From Clytia hemisphaerica (Eukaryota > Cnidaria > Hydrozoa > Leptothecata > Clytiidae): DNA of 64,000 nt. The notes under the pieces are model-generated. The model did no database searches. It worked only from the letters and a program-made list of their open reading frames with translations, and was not told the origin of the DNA. Location of the stretch: positions 2,154,604-2,218,603 of the forward strand of contig CACVBU010001154.1 of NCBI GenBank assembly GCA_902728285.1. The letters are read 5' to 3'. Of the stretch, positions 1-15,500 are shown piece by piece. The stretch's first letter is position 1. Each line of letters begins with the position of its first letter. The position numbers were made by a program, and so were the translations under genes.

Positions 1-406
1 ACTAAGTGAGTCAAACATGAAGCCGTTAATATAAAATATAAAAATTGCATATTGGGGGTAGGTTCAATCAGTGGCTGGGTCATACCAAGAACCTGAAGAA
101 TAATAGCACTTGACGCATTTCTGCATTTCTCAGCAATGAAAGAGCAAGATCATAAGAAAGTGGAGAAATAGTGGCGCCCACCATTAGCTTCAAGTAGATA
201 GTTATGGAAAGAGGCATTCCTTGACTGCGGAATTATAACACTACTGTGTTTTTCTATGTAAAAGCTTAAGGCTTTGGCGCCAAAAAATTGACATTTTTCT
301 ATGTAAAAGCTTTGACATTATTAGAATAACATTGAGCTAGGCTTCATAAATATAGATGTAGTACGGGATTATACGTCCAATATACAAATGTGTACATCAA
401 CATTAC
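1..406. other. Cav intron sequence at window edge
   Basis: No exon encoding IIS2 could be found here on the minus strand. This is presumed to be intron of the calcium channel gene running off the window. Confidence 0.5.
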
Positions 407-579
407 CTTGTAGATCTGTCAGCCATTGAGGTTGTAGGTAGTATTCGGCAGCGACAGAGATAGTATTGAGAAAGACACAGGTGATGACGAGCCAATAGAA
501 TACAGCATGTTCAACGACTTTCTTGATGCGAATCTTCATTCGCCGGTTCTTCTTACGGAAAATCTCTTTCCATGGTTTC
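407..579 (-). CDS. Cav exon 10: domain II S1
   Basis: Basic pre-S1 region ([20 protein letters not shown]) and IIS1 [20 protein letters not shown], then [22 protein letters not shown]...EHYNQP.WLT.IQ is the Cav1 (L-type) form of this segment. Donor GTAATG, phase 1 exit. The next exon is not visible in 1-406. Confidence 0.94.
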
Positions 580-3500
580 CTAGGTGAAGATTTAGATAAA
601 AATACAGTTTATGCTCTCTAATTCGATTTTCATCGAATAAGGGAATGCATCAATAGAAGAGAGAGTTTCTTGTTAACGGTGGCTTTCAATAATGGAGCAT
701 TTCGAATATTAGAACGTCGAACTAGAGAGCGACAACTATAGGTAGAAAATCAATAAAGGACAGACACGGGAAAAGGCTTGTTGAAAGTCGCCATCTAAAT
801 CCCGGAACACAAAAATTTTAGTCGAAGAAATAACTTGTCAACAATCCTTTTCTTAAAGTGACATTTTAACTGAGTGGACACTTTGCTACATTCTGACTTC
901 CTCTTCAAATATTTCAAGTACAGATTATACCCAGCATATCTTTACTTTAATAAAACAAGGATCTTTTCTTACAAATACCTTACAGTGATTATTTGAAGGA
1001 TTTCAGTTTCAAAACTTTATAGATAGGTTTAGTAAAACATACTACGCCAACACCCCTTTACCATATTTCTTTTTTCATTGATCAATGAAAATACGATCCA
1101 TTAACTAAATTCATCTGTAAGATTAGTTAACTTACTTTTTTTCTTTGCCATGGATATTCAATCTGAAGTTTTTTCCAGCAGCATTTTTAGTCAATACTTT
1201 TGTCATACCAAGGTTGCCTGTATTTCCTTTGGTCCTTGATGAACGAACTAAAAGATTAGACACAAAATTTGAAGCGTAACGATGATGCAATTTGGGATCT
1301 GGTTAAAAAATCAAGAAATTACGGCAAATATATCATATACTTTTTACAGTACCCTTATCGAGTCGAATACTATTCAAATGGCACCTACATTGAGTATGTT
1401 CTTCATCTTCTTCATCTTCTTCTTCAATGATGGCTTTTTCAGCAGTATCAATCCAATCCATGTACCCCGTCAACGCACGATCAACTTGTTGACCTTGACG
1501 TAATAATAAGAACGCCGTACGGTTCTCTACACGCTCACGTTCTTTACCGAATTCCCTATTGAAGAAGGAAGATTTGAGTGAAATTAGAAATGGTTTTAAA
1601 TTCATGATATTTGTTCCCGCGATAGACTCATAAATTTTGCCATTAAATTTAGACCGGTGTCATTAAAATCCCTGCCCCAAAGAATAAAGGTTTTCAGAAA
1701 GTCGGACTTAAATATTATTTCGTTGCATAAGGATTTCATTTATTCACTTCAATTGATCATGATATACTCAAGGTGTGACCCAGGGTGAAGTCTTTTTGTT
1801 AAAGTAAAAGGGATCTTATCAAACGTGGGAAACTTAAAAATGAATTATTTTTTTTCACAAAACCGATCCTAGGAAAAAATGGAAAAAATTCACTCGATAG
1901 TAAATTATCATGAAAACTGAAAAAAAATTCTGATTTCGTTGCTGTTGTGAACATCGCGAATGTTTGTACACAGATAAATGTATGTGGGAATTGTGAATGC
2001 GACAAAGATATTATAAGCTAGTTTGTTTCAACCATTTTAAACGGAGACCGATGTAAAATTTTATTATCCAGCCTTCATTTGCCTCAAGAAGACATCCAAG
2101 CCGGGCAGCTCGTAATACCGTTGAAAATTTCTTTTTAAATTAGTTAACCACGCCAAAAATACCTCCCGAGAGGGTGAAATGGAATTGAGAATAAATATCT
2201 TACCCACTGAGTACACCCAACACAAGATTCAACATAAACTGCGCACCAATTATATTCAACGAAAAGTAATAAATCCAAAATATATAACCATTTTTGTCAG
2301 CTACGTCAAATGTCTAGAAAGATAAGATTAGTCAAATTCATTTTCCACCATACAAAATTGCCACTTAAAAGTTAACATACTATTCGAGAAAAACGGATTG
2401 CAGAGAAATCCATAGAAATAAGCATAAATGAATGCAAAAAAAACTACAGACCAAGCGGGATAACACATGAGGTAACAAATTTGCTTCTATTTCAAACTAA
2501 GAACTATAGAAAAGTCTACAAGCTGATTTATTATTTTTGGAACGATGGTAAGAATTCACGATCTCGTCTTACCCAGAGCCATTAAACCACTTTTTTATTT
2601 TACTATTAGACGTAGGTACCTTTTGTGAGCGCTTCTCAGAATCATAAGGGTCTGGTACTGAGTTGGGAGACTTCAGGCTTTTTTATTCGTGAGTCGAGGT
2701 CTCAAAGTGTCCGTTTCAAAATTTTACTGAGTCCCGAAGCGGGGAGATCATAATACCATTATGACTATGGCTGTCATTGGAACTTTTCAAAATCAATGCA
2801 GTATTTTAAGAGCATATTATACCCACCCAATACATAGTATCGGTCCATCCTTCACATGTGATACACGTAAACACTGTAAGCATACTCAATAACATGTTAT
2901 CAAAACTAGTGATGCCTTTATTGGGACCATCCCAATATCTCTTGCATTCGTACCCAGGAGGACATTGGTAACCAAGACCTTCTGGACTGCAAAGTTGATG
3001 TTCACCATCCATTAGTGCTGGGAAATGAAATCATTAAAGGCATTGAATATGGTGATAGGAAATAAGATGATTCAAAATATCAATTGAACGATCTTATTGC
3101 AAAATGGAAAGAGTATGTGCGAACAGTAAAGATATCCTTCCCAAATTTTTGAAACCTCTCTAAAGGGTTACACGGTCATTCCAGAATAAGGGGTACGCTA
3201 TGTCAGGCTCATTTTTGACTGGAATCCACCAATTGGGACCTAGGAGCTTCACGACTCATTCATCATTTAATAGCACCCATGTGGGCGATTCGATCGGACT
3301 AAGACTCCAATCCTGGTTGACAATTTCTTGGAATGGTCCTACAGAAACAAACCCCCCTCTGAAAGGGTCCGTAAAATCACAAGGATACAAAATTTAGGGT
3401 CCAAAAATCATCATGATGTTCTTTGAAAAGCAAGGGTTGTAATTGTTTCGGGTATGGGCGAGATGTTCTTGCGGACTCTTGCAAATACCCTTTACTTTGA

Positions 3501-6500
3501 CAACAAACTCACACATCTCACACATATATGTCAATCCAAGTCCCAAATTAAAGGTATACGTGCGAGTCGATATGGTCGAAGACATTTTATATTAATTTAC
3601 CCTGTCAAAACCACATCCTTTTCCACGCAGTATTTTTCTTAAGGAAAGATTGGGATTATTTAGAATGCTTGAAACATAGAAAACGAAAATCTCACCTGAA
3701 TTATTATCTCGACAAGAATAATGAAAACTACCATTAAGAAATTCTAAGCCAATAATCGAATAAATGATGATGACGAAAATAACCAACAAACAAATTTGAA
3801 GAAGGGGCGCCATAGCTCGCATAATAGATTTCATGACAACTTGAAGACCTGTGAAAGTAAATCATTGAATAATGATTAAAAGTGCCCCATTACGTAACTC
3901 GATGACTTGAGTTTAGTTTACCGTAAGAGGTAAGCTGTTACTTTTGAGACATTCCTGTAGGCGTCAAATCACGTTCCTGTTTCTCACTCTCAGTTTCTCA
4001 CTTTTAACCTTTCTAAGGATTCAAAACAATAAAAACACGTTACATATGTTACGGCGTCTGGCTCATTGGTCAGCCTCAGCTGAGCATTCATTTCCCTATT
4101 ATTCCGGGGCATAAGACGATCGAAAACTCAAAATGTGTTACCCCGGTTTCCCGATTATCAATTTCGATTTCTTTTCGGATTTAAATCGTGGTGCGTGTGA
4201 TTGCATCATCCATTTGGATTATTGCATCAGCCATTTTTATCTTCCGAATAACGCGCGCCGCTTAATCTGTGTTCATTGATTTTTCTGCTAACTGTAAAAA
4301 TTAGCTTCCTAATACGTTGCCAATACAGTACAGTAGTGAAAATTAAAAACAAGAAGTCGGCTGGCTGGTTTTATTTCTCAAAGATGAGAGTTTTCTTTCT
4401 GCTTTATTTCAAAGTGTACTACAAGTACTGATTTATCTATCAAGCAGCGTTATAGCAGATAGCATTTTTCAAAACAATCAAAGATGGCTTAACTTTGGAC
4501 TGTTTATGCTGAGACATTGAAAGGACTTGAAAGGTAAATCGAGGTTATCTTTAATTTGTATGCCTTTATAGTTTTCATACCTTTGGAATGTTACATTAGC
4601 GTTGACTTTTTTGTAAATTGGATTTCTTCTCAAAACAAAATGTTTTTTTTCTTGGCCATGTCTTTCATGAAATCATATCCCAGACGGTGTCAATCGAACA
4701 ACTTCGGACAAAAATCGCAATCGAACTAATTGAACGTAATAAAACACGATGGAATCATTGCGATTCGATTGTAAATTTCAAACGTAATCCAAATGGCCGA
4801 TTCCTGGGTATAATATTCGATTGTGTTCGATTGCATTCGAGTCAGTTGATTGTCAATTTACATTCGGTTTTGTTTTCGATTTATACGAATATGTTCAATG
4901 AGTTTGATTGCGATTAAATTAAAAAATTGGATCACTCTATTAGTGCTTTTTAGCGTGGGCGGCGTTCGATTTGTTCGATTGACACCGTCTGGTCATGGCC
5001 AAGTTTTCTTTCCACAGGCTTATTTTTATTCATATGGGTCGTGTGTTTATTCCATAATACTCTAACTACAATTATTTTCATCTCTTCTGTCTTCAGGTGA
5101 AGGAGCTTGATGGGTGACTTTTAACTACCGACTGGCTGAATATCAGCAGTACTTTGGTGGGTGAACGTGCACAACAAAGAAGCAGCATAAAACCAAAATA
5201 TACATAGCATTATGACTGTATGAACAGATTGTGACTGATGGAGAATTATTTAAAATGGTCCTGCTGAATATAAATTGTGCCAGTTCATGTTTATTTCGTG
5301 TAATTGCAATGTTTACAAGATAAATGTCATCAAAGAGAGGAAAAACCTTTTAGAAGATGACTGACTGGAAAGCAGAATCAAAATGAAAATAAATGGTTGC
5401 TGTTTTCTTCATAAGATTTCTTTAATATTTGTTCGATATAGCAGGAATCATTTTGATTTGGTTTGATTGATTCCAGCACTCGTGCTGGCTCTCAAGAGAC
5501 TTTTGTTCATTGGAGCTTGACCAATTACAATAAGACCAATTTATATTTATACGATAAAGTGATAAAAAAAGCATGAAAAGAGGTAGCACATTTTGAGAAA
5601 TTGTACCATGAGATCGGGTAACTTTGTATCAGTGGAGGCTAACATGCATAGCCCTTGAACAAATGACCTGGCTGGTCATTAAAATACAAAGTTAAATCAA
5701 AACAAAAATGGTAGAGTAGAACTGCGAGTGGAGCTGCTTAGATCATTGGTTTGAAATTTTGCTGCTTTGATTGGTCAGCCATTTGATGGCTATGCAAGTT
5801 TCACCCAAGTGGTGCAAGTTACCCGACTTCACGGTATAGGTTCTAATGGCTGGAAAGCTCAAGATCATCTTTCAAACTACACATTATTTTCTTTTAAATT
5901 TTGAAGGGAAATATATACTGTAATATATTTTTTGAATTGTTGATAAATTTGTCTTTGTAAAATTTTATAGAGAGCTAATTAATTGTTTCAAAAAGTCACA
6001 AAAAGATGGGATAAAAAATAAGAGTTTTTCAATTTATTCAGATAAACAACCACTTTGCACTTTGAGCCTGAAATTGAGCTATTTCCATTACACTGTACCA
6101 TATTTTATTAATTTGATCCATAAATTGTTGAAAACCTGGCGTATTTAATTTTTGAGCCTCATATATTGTTCTTATAAAATTCTTACAAACATACAAGATA
6201 TATAGATTGTTTATATAAAATATTTGCAACGATATAATAAGTCAATATATAAGGTACATATTGTGTAAAATTAATTCGAGTAAAAATTAATACTGTAAAG
6301 TCATACTTCTCGCCCTTCGAAGTTTTTTAGAGATGCCGAATAAAGTTTTAAAAGCGGTCTATGTGTCGGCCTATAATAATAAATGTGTCAGTGGTTCGAA
6401 AAATGACCTGGACATGAAGTGGAATTCATCATTTGAGTGTTGAAAACAATACCTGTCGCATATGATTGATTAGTTGAAGATCCCGTGATCGAAGATCAAA

Positions 6501-9500
6501 GCCCGTTTGTCGCGTTGATTTTTATACTCAACCTCGCACTATTATTAACACTTTTAATCGAATCTTTATTCCCGTGCATCTATTAATAAACATTAAACTG
6601 TTGGCTGACCTTCCAGCGCAGCTGGTTTATTACAGTTTGCTAGCGCTTGGTAATGCTACAGTGTGTCCGGAAGAAAGCGGAACAGAAATTGTACGAAGGA
6701 AAATGTATAATACAAATTCAATGCCAAATCTTAAGACCTAATATCTCGACTTCCTCTCCCAAAGATTTGTTAAATGTATTACAAATTCAAGACGCACGTC
6801 AATTATATCGTTGTAATAGCTACGTAACATAAATCGTTTTATGAATTTCAATTTCCATAAATTCTGTTCCGCTTTTTCCGGAGATACTGTATTGAATGTA
6901 TTTCAAATAACGGCCTCAAAGACTTGACGATTTGCGTGGCAGGTGGGAAACTTTAAAAAATGAAAATCTATAGAATACTTACTTGGAATACCAGAAACAA
7001 GTTTTAGCGGTCGAAGAACTCTTCCAGCTCTTAGAGCTTTCAGGGCGTTCGCATCTATGTCGAGATTCAAGTATGGCAGACTCATGATGCTAAAATAAAC
7101 AATAACATTGTATTTGTTTTACCTTATAATTCAAAAAAGCGATAATTCACAATATATAACTACAACGTAAAGTTAGAGGGATTGGTTCAACAGCATTGGT
7201 TTCGCTGAATATAAAATTTATAGCAATTTTGTATACAAGAAAAATGACAAACAGATCGAAAAAAGGCGAGAAAAATTATGAGGCTTTTGTGGGAAAATTG
7301 CAAGCATTTAACACCATTGGAAAAGTTAACAAACCTCTTACCCTGTAACTACTACTACAAAATCGAGAACGTTCCATGCGTTTCGGAGATATGACCCAGG
7401 ATGTAATATAAATCCCCTGGTCACTATCTTTAATAATGCTTCTACTATGAAAATTGCTAGAAGATATATCTCAGCTTTTTCCTGAAAACAAAAATACATA
7501 ACTTTATTCCAGTGAGAAGGCATGAAATGGTTTGAAACTATGCAATCTGATTGGTCGGGAGACATTCGGCGTTCGAAAAGCGGGGTAGACTTCGACTTCC
7601 CTCCCTTGGTAAATAAAAAAATAGATTTTCAGTCATCTCATCAAAAAATACACATCTAACCCATCTTGAATCTAAAACAAGGGACGTTAATCGTAGTGTA
7701 TTAAATTCTTCAAAGATTTCAAAGACTTGACGCCAAGCATGTCCCTGACAGTAAATCAAAAGGGAAAATACTTAAAACGTACGGCAAACTCTTCATTGAA
7801 AAACATTATACTTACAAGCTGCAGATTAAGTTTAGATTTATCATATTGTGGTAGAGGTGTATTTAATGCTAACAGGACACAATTTACTGCAATCGTCATC
7901 AAAATGAACAAGTCGAATGGCTGAAAAAAAATACGAGAGTGAATATCATAAAAGTTTGAACGAATACGTCAACGATAGGGAATGGACAGGGGAAAAGGGT
8001 GTCGGTAAAGGTTCGTTATAACGGTGTGAGACAAAACCCAACTCTCGCTTTTTGTCGTTCTGAGTCTGAATTACAGTTTATTTCCTTTAAATTGATCTTC
8101 AAAAGATCCAAAGAATTCCTTCAATTCAAAATGACACTTGAATCAGAATGACATTCGAAATACGAATAGCCTTTTCGTTACAACGTTTACCAGATAGATT
8201 CATAGCGAAACATTCCAAAAATACTTTTTGAGCACCTTTTCCATAGCAAGAGTTTATAGTATATAATTACATTAGTTGGTTATGTAATCAATAAAAAAAT
8301 CAGCTGAGAGGCCAGCCCGGGGGGGGGGGCACTTATATGATCTGGCCTACGTCATGTGCCGCGCTTAAGGGTGGGGTTTTTCAGCATCCCAAAATGCACT
8401 GTAAGGGTGTATTTCTGTGAGATTGCACTGCAAGGGTCAAATTTTAAAACAAATTCAAAATAATTGCTAAAAAGAAAGGTTTTTACTTCTCGTTTGTTTG
8501 AAAAAATTTCTATTGCCTGATAATTACAGCTGACAAGAATAATTTTCTCAGTTTTTCTTTGAAACAGAAAATTTCCCAAGCTTCTTCTTTCACGCAGATT
8601 TACAGCTGAGAGATATAGTGCACTATAGTATAAGGGTTATGTAAATCAAGAGAAAATGCACTGAAAGACCTTTTCAGCCGTATTGAACTGCACTGTAAGG
8701 GTACGATTTTGAAAAGCAGATTTTGCGCCGCACATACCGTCGTTTCGAAATTGAGTGCCCCCTGGAGGCCAGTAAATTGTGTAAGTCAGCCATCATGTGA
8801 TGTTAAAAACCGTACGGCTAGAACAGTGTAGTATATGCAGCCATACAAAGATAATGGGTCAGATTTATGGTAAAATAGGAAGTTATAATGCAGATAATTT
8901 TGGGTTGGGATATCAAGACAAAACCTAACCATGTCGTTAGAACAGTTCGAGATGTATAGTGAAAAATGGAATGATAAGTTATAAGGCCTGGGAGAAATTG
9001 TTTGAAAAATTCTTCTAGAAAAGGGGTAAATAAAATCAAGGTTGAGTAAAAATATGAGGGGAAAGAAGGAATGGACTGACTCTAGTCACTAAAGGGACGA
9101 ATATATATATAAATCAAAAAAGAAATCATTGAAGTTTTTCTAAAAACTAAATGTATGTTTTCAAAATCACAGCTTGATCTCATCGTTATTATCATTTCGC
9201 TTTTTGAAGTTTTTGAACAACAGAGAATTTTGAAGAAATAGAAGAAAAAAAAAGAAAAACAGAAAAAATATGTTGTGGTAGGACTCCCAACAAAATCACC
9301 CCATGTTGAGGAAATTTTGACGGAGAAATGTGAGAAATTCATATGGTCGGTAAAAATCAATACATAATCAAGATGATAAAAAGTTAAAATCAAAATAATT
9401 ATTATGTCTTTCTTGTAATTCGGTTGATTCATTTACCTTAAGGGAACTTATTTTGGCGGGAACTAATTTTGACGAGCGGCAAAAATCCTGAAAATTTCTA

Positions 9501-12500
9501 ATTTTGGCGAGAACTTATTTTGGCGATTGATCAGCATACTAGAGGACGTGATAATTTGTTTGATAATTGAAATCTAGTATAATATAGTCTAGTATAGCCT
9601 TAGCAGACATAATTTTAGAGGAGTTACAGTTTAAAAATAATTTAAAAGACAGCCAACTTTGGAATCTTAAGTCAAAACCTAGTTCATCCCGTTCTAATAA
9701 ATTAGACAAGTTAATCGAATTTGATTTTATATTCTCCGATCAAATCACTCCGCGCTGGCACGTATACACTCTAAAGACAAAGGTCATTGGCCCACCGCAG
9801 GTTGGCGCATCTTTTCGATCTTTTTTATCCAGATTTTCGAGAAATATTAAATGAGCTTCCTCTGCGCGGTGATCGACCAAAGCAAAACAATTATACCGAA
9901 ACATACACCAATCACAAAGAACCCAAACGTATTCGATCTCGCTTTCAAACAAAAAAAACACGGTTTCGTATGTTTGGGTTGAACAACCAGATCATCACGT
10001 TCACCACATACATTTAGAATAGAGCGTAGTACCTACAGAATAGATGACCTGTTACAAGATTATTTTAGTATGACCAAACAAGCGTCCAAACAACGTCCAT
10101 ATAACGGTCAGAACATTCAAATAACCAACATTTATATCAATTGCTTACTGGGGCTAATGGGTATCCTATTCGATAGACGTTTACGGCTTCATATTTTCAT
10201 AGAATGACAAGTGGACAGGTCCGCAATGTAATTTCTTTACAGTGAAAATGGGCCTGTCTGAGTAAAACGGACTTGCCTTTAATAGGCCTTTTCGCGGTCG
10301 AAATGAATCATGGCTCCCCGTTGGTTAGACTCAAAAACTTAGAGCGCGGCGGTCCTGATCATCCATGATTCCTTTGGCCTATGGATTGTTTGATTTCAAT
10401 TTCGAATGGTCACAACTCCAAAAGTAAACTGTGGTTGACAAAAGATTATAGTATTTTCAGGGTGTTTACACCGGAAACGATTTTTAGCAGATTTTTTCCA
10501 GCGGTTAGGAGGTTTCAACGGTTCATAGTTTCTTTAAAATCTAAGCAATCTCAATCGAAGGGATCAACCCAATCAATTCCAATCAACCCAAATTGAACGC
10601 AATCAACCTATTGGATTATAAAACGCGATCGATTCTAAATGGAACGGTAAAATTTAGGTTTGGCTCGGATGAGGTTTTATAGTCGATAGCTCCATCGATC
10701 ACGTTCAATGTCTGTTGGTTGGATTAAGGTTGGTGTTCGGTGATTACGTTCGATGTGATCAATCGAACCATTTTCAGCAATAACATGTTCATTCATAGGG
10801 TTTTTCGAGATAATGCTCTACCAGACTGGGGAAGCAGGTCTAATACAAATTAATTGGGCCTGTAATTAATATTCTTATATTTGTTATAAAGCAAAAACAA
10901 TCATGTGATAAACATTACTTTGGAAACTGAAAGAAATGGAACTCTATGCAATCGATTAGTCATTTTAGAGGGGAAAATTATTTGATGTGTTATCACTAAA
11001 AACTTCATGTTTTTCTTTTGTTTCCATATTATGAGGTAAAACAGAGGGTACCATGTTAGTCCTTTATTAGAGCCAAAAAAAACAGGGAGAATTTCTTTTG
11101 GAAAATTTCTATTGATTAACTTTCATTGAAACATGTGAAGAAATTATTTATGTAATTATTTGATAGGATTTTTTTCTGGAACATTTGATAATTTGTTTCC
11201 AAATTTCCGCATTTCATCCAAATTTCTTGGTTTAGAATAATAAAACTCAAAAAACTTCTGCCAGATGAACTTATGTAAACAATTCACAAACAAAATTTTT
11301 CAATATAAATGTCTAAATAAAAGCCGTAGTACGAGGCATAAATCATTTTATCGTGTAAAATACAGAAAAATTAGATGAGACTGTTAAAAATGATCGAGGT
11401 CGGTAACTATTAATTCGGAGAATCAATTGATTAAAACTCGATTCCAATTCAAAAATAAAATTGAAACATCTCCTTATGCACTTAGCCAAAGTAAAAATGT
11501 ACAGCCATTCGACCATTTTTGAAGTCAAGCTGCAACAATGTTTTGTTCTTGAAAGAGTCAAAATATTATCTGCTGCCGTCTACCTTTTCAAAATGGCGGA
11601 TAATTCTAATAAATTTCTAAAATCGACCTGAAGTCAGCAATCAGAAAAATGTTCTACCGAAAAAATAATAAAGTAATAATAGTTGAGCCTCAAAAACAAA
11701 CTAAAGCATACTATCAACTTATCAATATAAATAATCAGGCACATTTACTGCTAACTTAGATTCTCAAAAATCATAACAAAAGGCAACTCGTTGAATTAGA
11801 AAAACTGGGAACAAATTTGAGATGCAAGCTGAGCAATAGTGACTGCTTTTATTCAAAGCAACAAAAGAAAGGATATCGCTACTGTTTTATTAACAAAAGG
11901 CTAGCTACCTACAGTGCCGTTGTAACTGGGGGGGGGGGGGGCAAGGGGGGCTATGCCCCCCAATAATTTTTTCAAAAATGGTTATTTTGCAAAATGCCAA
12001 AGTTGTGCTCTTCGTTTTTTCAAAAAAATGGAGAACTTTTAATAAAATTTCAAAAAATGGAAAAAACAACCAAAATTCGACAAAAACTGGCATCACCTGA
12101 GAAGAGCCTGACCCTTGACGAAGATGAGATTGACAACAACCGTTGTACGGAGCATAATTGCATTAAAGATAATGAAAAAATGAAGATTCAATGCCATAAA
12201 TGTCAAAGAATGCTACATTATGCCTGCACTGGACTACCACCATACCAGCTGAATATGTTTTTGAATAAAGGTTACAGAAAATACCAATGCACAACTTGTT
12301 GTTCTCCGGCAAAAGACCTCAGCATAAAAATCCATCATCAAGCAGGAAGAATAGAATGCTGTACACATAGCTATAAAAAAATTGATGCATGTGAAACCAT
12401 AATACACCATAAAAGTGAGAATGAAAAGAGACTTAACACCGTGGTCAAGGACTTAAAGGCAAAATGTCAGGAATACCTAAAAGACAAAAATCAAGTAACT

Positions 12501-15500
12501 GATCTAATCCAGAGCCAATTTTCCGTCCTGGAAAAGAAGCTATCCACTAAAATTGAAGAGACAATGAATGCTAAGATTTCGAAAGTCCAAGTGGCTAAAG
12601 AACCAAAAAGTTTTGCCGACGCTGCGAAAGTAAATGGTTCGTTGAACCTAAACAACATGAAGCAGTTACTCAGAAGGGAGAAAGTCGAAGAACAAATCGA
12701 AGACCAAAGAAAGAAAGCTGTCAATAGACGCAAACATCATCATCCACGGGGTGCGTGAAAAAGAAAATGAAGAGGATATCGATTTCGTAAACGAACTTTT
12801 GAACGACGTCAACGTAAAAACTCAACCAACCTTCGTCTCTTGAGTTGGAAAACAATCAAATGGTGTGCGTCCAATCAAAGTCGCCTTCAAAGACAGCCAT
12901 ATAAAGTACCGCTTCATGAAGAAGTTGACTGAACTAAGACAGCACGAGAAGTACGTAAAATTGAGCATCACCGACGATTTAACGAAAATGGAGAGAGAGC
13001 AAATCAAAGAATGGAAAAGAAGAGCAGACGAGATGAATAAAGCCAAGTCGAATGAAGACTTTAATTGGAGGGTGCGGGGAAGTCCTCGTGACAAACTGTA
13101 CCTAAAAAAGATTTTTTGTACAAGATCGGTTTAGAGGCCCTCGTGTGCCTGGACTGTAATTCTTTAATAAATAAATAAATAAATAAATAAAGTTTTTTTT
13201 TTTTAATTTTTAATTTGTTCTCGAAAGCATTTTGTTCTGAGTGCATTTTCAAGCAATCTCGAGCTCAAATTTTTAAAATTTTTTCCCTCGGGCTAAACCC
13301 GAATTTTCCAAAAATTGAATAGATAAAAAATAGACAATGATAGCAGATGAAAGAAAATGGCAAGACAGATTATTTAGAACATTTTGTAATGAGAAGTTAG
13401 AAAATGGTTGTCAGCGTTCATAATTTCTTTTTATTTTTGCTTAAACGAAACAAAGAATAGTAGATTAACAGGGAAAGGCATTGTATTGTATTAAAGCTTA
13501 TGCTCAAGTAAAAAATTCACAGATGAGGGCGCAAACCACCAAACCTTGCTCTTAAAACATTTGAGCCCTCTTTGTTGAATAAAGTCTGCACTCCTTCAAT
13601 AAACATAGGCCTTCGTTTCAAATATTTCAGTGCAAAAATACATTTTAAACATGTTGTTTCAATGTCAGGTAGCTTGCTCGCAGTTTGTTTTGACTTTACT
13701 GAGGAAAAAATGTTAGTTTCTTGTCTGATTATACAAATATACAAGCATAATCAGCTACGTACTTGATAAATTTTTCAGATTTTAGGAATTTAGGAGAATT
13801 TGTTGAATTTTAGGAGGATTTTAGAAGTTTTGACTTATTTTAGGAATTTTAGGAATTTTAGGAGAAGTGGGAGCCCTGAATGTTTTTTCATATACCATTT
13901 TCATTCGAAAGGACAGCTAAAAATTGTGGTTGTTTAAAAGAATAGTTTATAATAAGCAGATATTCAAAAGGTAAAAGCTGGTTATTGAGATTTATTAACC
14001 CGAGGGGATGAAATATTCAACGAGAGTTAATAAATCCAATAACCAACGAAAACTTATTGAATATATGTTTTATTACCTAGAGACAAAAACAAAATATAAA
14101 TTATGTAAATAGTCGAAAGATTCACATAAAACACTCCCGTAATCAAACGTTCGAATGTTCCACGAACTTTTTCTTTTTTGGTCCAAATTAATCCAAGATT
14201 ATTAATAAGCGTACAGTTGGAAATAAAAAACTAAAGATCCTACATTTTTCCGGAAATGCTCCAGTGGATACCCGCAGTTTTTTGATGAAAAATTTAATCA
14301 GATTAATCGGGAGACCATGCTTTCTAACTAAAAGAAAAACATCATGTCCTAGTTTGAAATTGTTTGCACTGCTTTGGATTTAAAGCAAAAACAGTTGGTA
14401 AACTAACGATAGCCAATTAGATTCACGGAATTTCGATCAAAACAAAAGCCTAAAGAGTTCGGCTACTAATGTATTCCTATTTTCATTTGTTATTATTTTT
14501 CTTAAAGACCTGTATACATTGGGATGAAATTGTAAAATAAAGACAATGTAAACAGATTGTCTCAAAATAACTAAACCTTCTTTGCATCACAAGGATTAAA
14601 TATGATATTTCTGTTTTACTAGTTTCAAAGAAACATAATCTCGAAGAACATTTCTTTAACGGACGAATAAAAGCAAATGGTGTAAAGGTACCGTTTGAGA
14701 TAGTATTTGAAAAAAAAAAAGAAATCAAAAATATTTTGATTAGTAAAAACCTCTGTTTTGAAAGGTGTACGTAAATTCCTTATACAAAGTGTTATGTTTT
14801 AAAAACGAACCCCTTTTTTCAATGTAAATTATAAGTCTAATTGATTTACTTTGGCCTGGAAATCTTACTACAAAACATCTTTCGTAATTTTAATTTTCCT
14901 GCTGCTTACCGTCTGTTCTGCCTAGATAGCAAGTTTATGTATGTGTGTTTTTCAGCGACGGAGACGGTTAAATCCTGATTTTTCTAGATCCTAACCAACT
15001 GAGGACGACGGTAAACAAGCACTTTCACCGTCTTCGATTTTTACAAATCAAACCTGCAGGTTATTCCAAATCGTTACAGTCACTCTGCCGTACTCAAAAG
15101 TGCGAATACATAAACTCGCTGATATTTGTAAGCCCAACGTCGGCAAATCTTTAACAAATGTAATGAATTATTAAAGTACACATATATGCTCCCTTCCTTC
15201 CATTCCTTTTCAAATTGAAATGATTGTCTTAAAATTTTCAAGAAATGAATGAAATCACCTCCGTATATCAAAAGAACAAGTGTGAAAATTGTCCCCAAAA
15301 ATAATTCAGTAAGCTAATGAGTTTTTTAGTGGTTTTGTAGTTCCGAGGGGGTCGTATTGGGTTTCAAGAAATGATCAGCTTTAATTACGTTTGAAGTAAT
15401 TAAGTTACATAACCGAATATTCTGATAAAGTTGTTCAAAGTTACACTTGTTACGGTGTCCTAGACTGCATGGCGCGATAAAATGTCATTAAGATTACTTC

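Larger units (their letters stand above)
3849..6982. other. Cav intron 4 (3.1 kb)
   Basis: Phase-1 intron between the IS4 and IS5 exons. It contains two inverted-repeat elements (4680-4992 and 6659-6889, listed separately) and otherwise AT-rich sequence with no supported gene. Confidence 0.8.

Noticed and set aside
4618-4917. 99-codon plus frame in Cav intron 4
   Set aside because: Lies within a CCAGACG-family MITE and consists of its repeated words.
9082-9432. 116-codon minus frame
   Set aside because: AT-rich, composition of random intron sequence (poly-F and poly-I), no recognisable domain or splice sites.
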